Both the position numbers and the translations under genes were made by a program. Of a DNA stretch of 64,000 bases, positions 56,740-64,000 are shown piece after piece. The number at the start of each line of letters is the position of its first letter. Within the stretch, counting starts at the first letter, position 1. The stretch spans positions 93,706,213-93,770,212 of the forward strand of contig OY986437.1 of the NCBI GenBank assembly GCA_963920525.1, written 5' to 3'. The notes below the pieces were generated by a model. The model was not told where the DNA came from. It made no database searches and saw only the letters and a program-made list of their open reading frames with translations. Source of the DNA: Dichetophora obliterata (lineage: Eukaryota; Arthropoda; Insecta; Diptera; Sciomyzidae).

Positions 56740-57321
56740 TTAAGGGGAGAGTACACACCTGAATTTTCAAAAAATCAAATTTTTTTATGATTGAGTTTTG
56801 TTCAAAAGACCTCAAAGAATCTATTTTCCAAAATTAGAAATTAATTACTATGTTAAATGGTGAAGGTACTAAACGCAGAGCGTCAAGGCCGTATAATCAG
56901 TGTTATATCACATTTTTTGAGTTGGCGGGCGTGAAAAAAAGGTACTTCACTGATCGTTCTGAAATTTTAATATTTTATTGTACACATATAAGTCTATAGA
57001 TTGAACTACGTCAATTTTTACCAAAAAAAATTCTTTTAGTTCAAACTATAGCAGCTTGATGCTGATTAAAACCCCGTTTTTATTTTTTTCAGACGTTTCA
57101 GTGAGCCAAAATCACGCCCGCCGTGATTTTTTGATGTTATTTTCAAAAACCTGCAGCAGCCAAAAAACACGCTTTCAAAATTAAAAAAATTATTTTATAT
57201 ACTATTTTTACATAAAAATATATATGCAAAGTTTTAATAAGATATCTTGTTTCTTTCTCAAAAAAATTTCCATTTCTTAAATTTTATTTTTGAAAAATCC
57301 AGGTGTGTACTATCCCCTTAA
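56740..57321. mobile_element. 574-bp MITE with TTAA target duplications
   Basis: The element spans 56744-57317: left end GGGGAGAGTACACACCTG, right end CAGGTGTGTACTATCCCC, one mismatch in 18. TTAA precedes (56740-56743) and follows (57318-57321). Interior GGCGGGCGTGAAAAAAAGG and a partly inverted CACGCCCGCCGTGATTTTT suggest longer, decayed arms. Its ends differ from both other TTAA elements in this window, so at least three TTAA families are present. Confidence 0.85.
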
Positions 57322-58329
57322 TTAAAAGAACTTCTTATATGTTGCAATTTCTTAACTAACTTGTGAATAGCTGATTTTAAGTAGTTTGACACTTGCAAAA
57401 TTTTTACCAGAAAAAATATCTTGGACTACAACTAGCAATTTTTGACATGGAGGATACATTTTTTACTATCTCGTATGCACTCTTCTTTAGCATTTTTTTG
57501 AGTACAGGAACGCTTCTTAGACTGAAACCTAAAAAACAAGTAAATTGGACTAAAACTTTAAAGTACTTTAACCCGAATTGTCCCAGCGGCTATAGATGGA
57601 GCCACAAAATATACTAAGTATATAACTTTACTTAGGTTTTAATCAGGAGAATGTTATTTCATTATACTAAAGACGACTATTACTTTTTTAAACATTGTTC
57701 TTTGAGATCTAGTAGCTTTTGTGTCTCTAGGTTGCATAACTTTTTCTTGATACAAACTATTAAAAAAACAGCAAAATATATAGTTTTTACAAGCATAGCA
57801 GTTAAAAATTTTTAATAATTACGCAAATTTTTTTCCATTGTATATGTATTTAGAATCAGAAAAAAGCTTTTCCACATAATCTTTCAAACACTTTTCAAAA
57901 TTTTCAAACACTTTTCCAAAATAATCTTTTTTGATATGTTTTTACTTATAGTGCAAACAATCCAATGATTTTATTAGCCGGTTCCATATGGTACCGCAAT
58001 TGTAAATACAGAAAAGCTGACAAAGCTTTTGCAAGGCTTACACAACATTTTAAAAGCTTTTTTATAGTTTTTTAAGTGAAACTTCTTAGGCGGTGATTTG
58101 AATTTTTCGAGTCTCGTCACGAAAATTTTTCGTCAATAAAAATATTTCCAGTCTCGACAAGTTTTTGTTTTCACGAGCAATGATATTTTATATTTTTTGT
58201 GTTTTATGTATGGGGACCCCCAGATAGAGCAAAGGTGTGTTCAGAAAATTCTGCCACCAATACATAAAACCGACCGGTCACTTTTACATAGCGTTGTCAT
58301 AATCAGAGGTCAATTGCCACCTGCTACAT
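57322..58329. other. Gene-free AT-rich stretch
   Basis: No supported gene. CTTTTCAAAATTTTCAAACA units repeat at 57880-57925. The ORF at 57393-57617 is not recognised. Confidence 0.35.
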
Positions 58330-58880
58330 CACCTTAAAAATATTTTTAAATTACTGAAGTAATTTTAAATGAGAAACATAGTTTTATCGATTTTTTATGA
58401 TTTTTTTTTTTCTTCGAATTGCAAAAAACAGCCACTTTCAGCATTTTTGAAAAAAAATCAAGTTTCAATAGCTACAACTTTTTTATTCGAATTTTGGTTT
58501 TTGTATTTTTTTGCACAAAATAGCTAAAGACTATGTAATTGCCCCACTTGTGATGTTGTTTTTGAAATTTTTCCATTTTTGAATTTTTTTTTTGTAAAAA
58601 TTTTTCGAAATAACTTGAAATTTACAATATGATAGACTTCTAGTAAAAAACTTTATAACGACCATGGTAGTCAACGTAAGTCATGCTTCAAATATTTTAA
58701 TCACATTTGGTTGCAATTTTTTCAAACAAAAATTTGAAAGATTTTTTTTTTTACAACAAGAAAGAAAATTAACTTTTTTCGAAAAGTAAAATATCACAAC
58801 TCCAGTAATTTTTATCCGATTCTTATGTTGATAGCTCATTTTAAAAAACAATTAAATAAGAAACTAAGTGATACCAGTTT
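58330..58880. repeat. Third copy of the foldback A arm
   Basis: Follows the right arm of foldback A (7840-8360) in order: GAGAAACATAGTTTT, TCAAGTTTCAATAGCTA, TTTTTTGCACAAAATAGCTA, AAATATCACAACTC and TTTTTATCCGATTCTTATGTT. More divergent than the two arms are from each other. The 143-codon ORF that begins at 58825 in its end is K/F/I/L-rich and unsupported. Confidence 0.6.
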
Positions 58881-59470
58881 TATGCACAAAATTATGTTTT
58901 GTGTGCAAAATATTGAGAAATATGTAAAAAAAGTCAAAAAATTCTCGAATGTTTTTCAACTTAAAAGAAAACTATCAACTCACGGTCACTCGGCGTACTC
59001 CTATCTAACTCATATCAAAAACATATTAGTTTTTATCAAAAACGTTACTTTTACTTGTCATATATTTGTTTTTCGAAAATTATTTAAAAAAATTCAGTCT
59101 ACTATGCATGCATTCAGAATTTATAGTCTAAACTTAAGTTTTGTCCCATCTACTAAGCTTACGCAATTTACTTTCGTTTTAAGAAATCATCAAATAAAAA
59201 AAAATATTAGAAATGCTTATATACTCATAATAAAAACATTTTTTATTCATTATTAGTTTTTAATGCTTGATTGAATTAATTTAAAATTGATTTAACATAT
59301 TCTTGAATTACACAAAACATTTTCTTAATGTAAGAAAATTTTTTCTAAACGTTTAGATGAGAAAATAAAACAGAGGCACACAATTATTTTAGAATTAAGG
59401 ACGTCAAATCAAGTCAGTTGTTAGGAAAACACACTTTAAGCTAAAACATATGTATATATTTGGTTATCAG
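58881..59470. other. Gene-free AT-rich stretch
   Basis: No supported gene. Contains the rest of an unsupported low-complexity ORF. Confidence 0.35.
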
Positions 59471-59622
59471 CATTTGGTTACCACCAAAACTCGTACCGAG
59501 TCTATTGTGAACCGTTCACTTTTCACAAGCACTAAAGAATCAAATGCAATAAATTCGAAATTCAAATACATTGGGGAAATTCCGGACAAACCAAAAATTC
59601 TGACACGACACGAAGTGACCGG
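59471..59622 (+). CDS. Candidate internal exon of a host gene, unrecognised
   Basis: A 152-base open stretch preceded by TTGGTTATCAG and followed by GTAAGC, both good splice sites. It reads HLVTTKTRTESIVNRSLFTS, then TKESNAINSKFKYIGEIPDK and PKILTRHEVTG. The GC content is well above the flanks and the residue composition is balanced, unlike the K/F/I/N-rich ORFs elsewhere. It lies in a stretch without repeats. I do not recognise the protein. The annotated minus-strand ORF here is its shadow. If real, the window lies inside a large-intron gene on the plus strand. Confidence 0.4.
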
Positions 59623-60957
59623 GTAAGCAAACAGGACATGCTCAAATGTTGGCAGTAACAACAATAAATACAACAAGCATTCATTCCTTGCAATAAATGT
59701 TGCACATAAAAATTATTGATAAAGTTTGGTTAGCTTAAGCGAAGCACCGGAAGTCCACAAAGCAGGCAAAAAAAAATTTAAAAAAATAAACCAAATGTCA
59801 CCCCAACATGTACGACATCGACGAAAAATACGTCGAAAAGTTTTCTCATTTTCAATACGAACAACTAAATTGTATTTTAAGTTATTAAAGCATTTTAAGC
59901 AATATGCATGAAAAATAGAAAACGAAAATTTTTTAATATTGCTTACAGGCTAAAAGAGCAGCAATTTCAGAATAAGTAAAAAAAAAAAATTATTTACTAA
60001 GAGTTGAACAAATTTATAAGCGTAAAAGTTATAAGTAGCTGGAACCTACTTATATTTTATTCTGTTTTCTTTTTTGTAGAACCTAATCTAGGTCACTTTT
60101 GATGTACCACAGAGTACACTCATTAGACAACGAAGTGGCCAAAAATGTTTTCAACTTGTTAGGGAACATCTTAAGGGGGCACTTATAAGTTGCTAACACC
60201 AACGCTTTTTCCTTCACTTTTTTGTTGCTGCTTTTTAGTTTGTAGCTAGTCTCCAAAGGACCAAATTGAATATCATCACGGCTTAAATTAATGTCCTCAC
60301 AAAAGTTTTTTCTCTTTTCTATTTCGATCTTCTGTATTTATTTTATTTTTATTATATTTCTTACGGCCTCTTGCGCCAGTTGCTTTGTGTTCCTTTTCTT
60401 TTTGAAGTTTTGCTATTTCAGTGACAGTTTCCACAAGTTATTTTGTTCTTCTCTATCCACAACTTTAACTTCCCTCCATCAGCTTTTACCCATATGCTGT
60501 ACCGTCGAAACTTTTCGCTTGTACGAATGTTGAACGCATTAATCTGTTGACTGACAGCTAGCAGAGGGAACTTAAATTGAAACCAAATGCAATTTGGGCC
60601 TCGAGTAGGTATTGTCGCTCGCATGGGGCCAGCCATGTGTTTGATAAGGTATGAAATTGCCTTGGGTAAGAAATTAATATTTCTTAAGCTATTCGAAAAT
60701 ATACGTTAATGCTGATTGACGTTTTGGTGTGAAGATTACTTCAAAGTTATAAAGTTTGCATTACTTTTAATATGATATGTAGTTACTTAGTCGTTACATG
60801 AGTTTGTCTTTTTAATTGTCTTTAAAAACAAAATATTTTCTCTTGAGTCATTCTCGTTGTATTTATAGAGTTGTTAGAATTTTCTGTTTACTGTCAATAT
60901 TGGCGGATTCTGAGGATATCAGACAAAAATAACAATAGTTTCACAAATTAAAAATAA
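59623..60957. other. Gene-free stretch, mixed composition
   Basis: No supported gene. About 60100-60700 is less AT-rich and without repeats, possibly unique host sequence. ORFs on both strands here (60291-60636) have no recognisable relatives. Confidence 0.35.
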
Positions 60958-60972
60958 GAATGGTTATAATTT

Positions 60973-61265
60973 AGAGCTTTATATCAAGTAATTTATGAAA
61001 GAAAGCAAAAACAACTCTGCATAAAATCAATTACAAAGCAAACTAGACAGCCTGTTTTGGAAATTGAAAAATTTCCTCTCCTGTAGTTTTTTTCACCAAT
61101 GCACTTTTTTACGTTCCATATGATTTAACAGATGTTTTAATAAACTGATCTGAATGATATGACGCTGAAAAACAAGTGGATCGTATTTTTGATTAAGCCT
61201 TAAACTTTATTAGAGTTGTGTATATAAAGAAGTGATTCTTCCATTCACTTCATGAAGAGGTCACA
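60973..61265. mobile_element. MITE family F, decayed copy
   Basis: AGAGCTTTATATCAAGTAAT, AACAACTCTGCATAAAATCA, GCAAACTAGACAGCCTGTTT and TTTCCTCTCCTGTAGT follow the order of the complete copy at 28301-28703. The right end is not recognisable. Confidence 0.6.
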
Positions 61266-61400
61266 ATTTAATTATTAATATAAAAAAAATTAAATTTTTA
61301 AAATGGTCTAAGTCTAGAGTGTTTTTTTTATGTGCATGTTTTTCTATCAATGAACCTCTATTTATTACCTCTGTCCTAAGAAGTTTTATTTGATGCTGCC

Positions 61401-61768
61401 ATATTAAAAAATCATTGGTGGCCGTAGCCTAGTGGGTAGAGTGCGTGGCCCCTAAGCTAAAGAACCGTGGTAGCCCGGGTTCAATTCCAGCTCAGACAGA
61501 CAGCTTTTTCAATTGAATTAATCTTTCTGTTCGGTCATCACCTCTCTGCAGACAATGGCAAACTTTAGAGAGTAAAAATTGCCATGTAAAGCTTCTTGAG
61601 AACACAAGCCGTTCGGAGTCGGCATAAAAGACGTAGGTCCAGTTCTCCATCATTTGTGATCAAACATTTAATAACACGCACAACACAATTGATCAATAAG
61701 AAGCTTGGTCAAAGTCCTTTCAAGGGCTGAAATGGCCAGTTTATTTTTTTTATTTGATATTAAAAAAT
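61401..61768 (+). mobile_element. tRNA-derived SINE, full-length copy with 12-bp target duplication
   Basis: The insertion spans 61413-61756, flanked by ATATTAAAAAAT on both sides (61401-61412, 61757-61768). Box A-like TAGCCTAGTGGGTAGAGTGC and box B-like GGGTTCAATTCC are as in the 17.6-kb copy. The body continues with CGGTCATCACCTCTCTGCAG, GCCGTTCGGAGTCGGCATAA and AGGGCTGAAATGGCCAG, and ends TTTATTTTTTTTATTTG. The full element is thus about 340 bp. Perfect target duplications and about 96% identity of the heads show recent insertion by a LINE-encoded machinery. Confidence 0.88.
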
Positions 61769-63101
61769 GTGAAGAAATTTTTTTTAATTCGATAGTTTAG
61801 GCAGCGCAAAAAGGCTGTTTTAAAATGTTATTTTTTCTCGCTTGAGGCAGTATTCCTGTATAACTATCTGCAAATAAGAACTATTCGAATATATTCAATG
61901 CTTAACTTTTCATGTTCTTACAGACCTTTTTCTCCAAGCTCATATTAACCCATTAATGACAAGGTATGATATATTATACGCAATATAATATTTTTTAAAA
62001 ATTTCTTTAAAATCCGCAGCCTCTCTAAAGCTTTTTGAAAAGTCCACTCAAGTGAGATATTTTGTTTTATAAACATCAAGAAAAAAAAATAGAATTACAA
62101 AAGTGAATTAGGTTAAACGTTAAGTTGAATGATTACGCTACGAAATGAGAAAATAAAATTGAAATTTGAATTTTTTTTAAAACTTCAGAGTTTTCGTCTA
62201 ATATTAATACAAATTTATGCGGAAAATTTCAAAAGCTAAACTCAGCGGGTTCTGGTAGTGACCATTAATTGGTTAATTCTCTTATTTTATGCTAAATAAG
62301 GATCAAAAAGAAGCTGATAATTTCGAGAACAATGTTCAAACATTTGCTTTGGCTAAGTTATTTTACCATGAATTATGAATTAATTTCACAATAGAAATAT
62401 AACAAATTATGCAGTCAAAAAGAGTGGTAATAAAAAATACAGTTTCATTTCTTTATTAAACTGCATCTTTGGAAGAATTTTAAAAGAAAGCCCTAACAAA
62501 ACACAATTGGGTTTGTTTACTTTCAAACTATAGACAAGCTTAAACACAACATTTGAAATTAGCTCACCCCTTAGGTACTTACTAGGAAAGTCAATACCGG
62601 GGTCCCGGGATGCCGGACAATTTAAGCAACTTTAAGTCCCGGGATCCCAGGATTTTTAAATAAAAAAATTCCATTACAAATATTCATGTAAATGCAACCA
62701 TTTTAATTTAAGTTGATATGAACATAGAATTAGAAAAACATTTTATTGAGGCTGAAAAAGATTGTTAGGATGGTGAGTGTGAATCGCTGGAGAAAAGACT
62801 TTGCAAAATTTTAGAAGAATTTGCAATATCAGGAAGCCAGCTATGTATTTCGGAATTGTCAGACATTCTGACTCAGGAAATAATTTTTTTTTTGTGGTAA
62901 AGACAGTCGTGATCGAAACTTACAAATTGTTTACGATTATCGTGCTATATCGTATTATATTATTTGTTATAATATCCTAAGAAAACTCTCCAATGGAAAA
63001 TAAAATGCGTTGATAAGCTTAATATATTACTTTAAAAATATTTAAAACAGAACATTTAACTTTGAAAAGTCTTTTTCAAACTTAATTTGCCTTAAACATA
63101 A
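61769..63101. other. Gene-free stretch
   Basis: No supported gene. At 62600-62655 a CCCGGGATGCCGGACAATTT/CCCGGGATCCCAGGATTTTT pair marks an eroded repeat that recurs weakly near 12702. Confidence 0.4.
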
Positions 63102-64000
63102 ACCCATTTTAATGAAATACTGACGTTATGGAGGGAACACTTGTCTAAGCTTCTAAATGGCGACGCTGACAACAATGATGAAGTTCTGACAGCTATAGCT
63201 CGGCTTAAAAATAACAAAGCCGCGGGAGCTGATGGCTTACCTGCTGAGCTGTTTGAGAACGGAGGCGAAGCTCTACTTAAATGCATTCACGAGCTTCTAT
63301 GCAGAATATGGTCGGAAGAATGCATTCCAACCGATTGGAATCTCAGTGTGCTCTGCCCAATCACCAAGAAAGGCGATCCCACTATCTGTGTCAATTACCG
63401 TGGGATAAGCCTTCTTAATATCGCATATAAGGTCCTGTTGAGCGTTTTATGTGAAAGATTGAAGCCCATAGTAAACGAACTGATCGGAACTTATCAGTGT
63501 GGTTTCAGACCTGGAAAGTCCACCATCGACCAGATTTTCACGCTACGACAAATCTTGGAGAAGACTCAAGAAAAACAAGTCGACACCCACCATCATTTTA
63601 TCGACTACAAAGCTGCCTTCGACAGCCCAATAAGGAAGCACCTGTACTCCACCATGTCTGAATTTGGTATTCCTGCAAAACTAATACGACTTTGCAGGAT
63701 GACACTGAGCAACACCAGCAGCGCAGTTAAAATCGGGAAGGACCTCTCCCCACCATTTATTACCAAACGAGGTTTCAGACAAGGTGATTCCTTATGGTGC
63801 GACTTTTTTAACCTAATAATGGAAAAGATCATACGAGCTGCTGATCTGAGCCGTAGTGGCACAATATTCCACAAGAGTGTTATGCTGCTTGCGTATGCTG
63901 ATGACATCGATATCATTGGCCATAATACGCGCGATGTCAGTGCAGCATTTTCCAGATTAGAAAGAGAGTCAAGTCAAATGGGTCTGGCAGTGAATGCAGA
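63102..64000 (+). CDS. Non-LTR retrotransposon reverse transcriptase (RTE-like), runs off the window
   Basis: One uninterrupted frame of 299 codons from just after a stop at 63099-63101 to the window end. Motifs in order: NNKAAGADGLPAELF, NYRGISLLN, YQCGFRPGKSTIDQIF, FIDYKAAFDS (first catalytic Asp), GFRQGDSLWC and AYADDIDIIG (catalytic Asp pair at about 63895-63910). This is the finger and palm of a LINE reverse transcriptase of the type often annotated in insects as endonuclease-reverse transcriptase; RTE-like is my best placement. There is no start codon and no endonuclease upstream, so this copy is 5'-truncated near 63102. GC content is far above the window average and no stop is present, so it is young. 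The two minus-strand ORFs here are shadows. Confidence 0.88.

Noticed and set aside
58825..59256. 143-codon ORF as a gene
   Set aside because: It starts in a foldback arm copy and is rich in K, F, I, L, N and S, as expected from translating AT-rich DNA; no motif or splice context.
63092..63916. Two minus-strand ORFs of 64 and 103 codons
   Set aside because: Antisense to the continuous reverse-transcriptase frame on the plus strand.
1..64000. CRISPR array, bacterial operon, rRNA or phage features
   Set aside because: No regularly spaced repeats with unique spacers, no ribosome-binding sites or polycistronic gene sets, and all recognisable coding relics are eukaryotic.

Overview
This is a window of very AT-rich animal DNA, almost certainly from an insect and most likely a higher fly (Diptera: Brachycera). 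The evidence for a fly is a degenerate Polr3K copy joined in the same orientation to a Yrdc copy (a gene pair that, as I recall, is dicistronic in Drosophila), a repeat tail of the type common in cyclorrhaphan flies, and short GT-AG introns of about 55-67 bp. No complete, intact host gene is visible. The only candidate host exon is at 59471-59622. The window reads as intergenic or deep intronic DNA filled by layers of transposable elements. Most ORFs over 60 codons are chance ORFs in low-complexity sequence.

Layout. 0.6-2.4 kb: a complete-ended hAT element with a perfect 8-bp target duplication and a decayed transposase. 6.6-8.6 kb: a long palindrome (arms about 760-810 bp), with a related third arm at 58.3-58.9 kb. 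9.3-10.1 kb: a TA-flanked palindromic element. 12.4-12.7 kb: a 300-bp TA-flanked MITE. 13.7-15.4 kb: a decayed reverse transcriptase of an I/Jockey-type LINE. 15.6-17.9 kb: a 2.2-kb TTAA-type element with two copies of a MITE and a tRNA-derived SINE nested in it. 17.9-19.2 kb: an element with ACACAGAGCCAAAA ends that carries a SAM-like coding relic. 22.2-23.7 kb: a possible Helitron. 24.4-24.9 kb: a Tc1-like transposase relic. 25.4-26.7 kb: about 1.34 kb of almost perfect (TTATG)n. 28.3-29.5 kb: a MITE and a triplicated repeat. 30.8-32.3 kb: a LINE endonuclease fragment between two ~510-bp direct repeats. 32.5-36.2 kb: a palindromic element split by a 2.8-kb hAT. 37-38 kb: ATCGG-rich repeats. 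41.5-43.0 kb: another palindrome. 54.1-57.3 kb: three more inverted-repeat elements. 61.4-61.8 kb: a second, full-length SINE copy. 63.1 kb to the end: a clean, comparatively GC-rich LINE reverse transcriptase that runs off the window.

The most interesting stretch is 44.2-51.5 kb. An imperfect ~500-bp inverted repeat brackets (i) a smaller foldback inserted in its left arm, (ii) a 3,485-bp DNA transposon (45979-49463) with TTAA target sites, 417-450-bp inverted repeats and a three-exon transposase of an uncharacterised insect family carrying D, D and CxxH signatures, broken by one apparent single-base deletion, (iii) a possible solo LTR, and (iv) a DNA-level copy of two adjacent host genes, Polr3K (its intron retained) and Yrdc, both now pseudogenes. 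The layout is what is expected if a non-autonomous inverted-repeat element captured a host locus and was later invaded by other elements.
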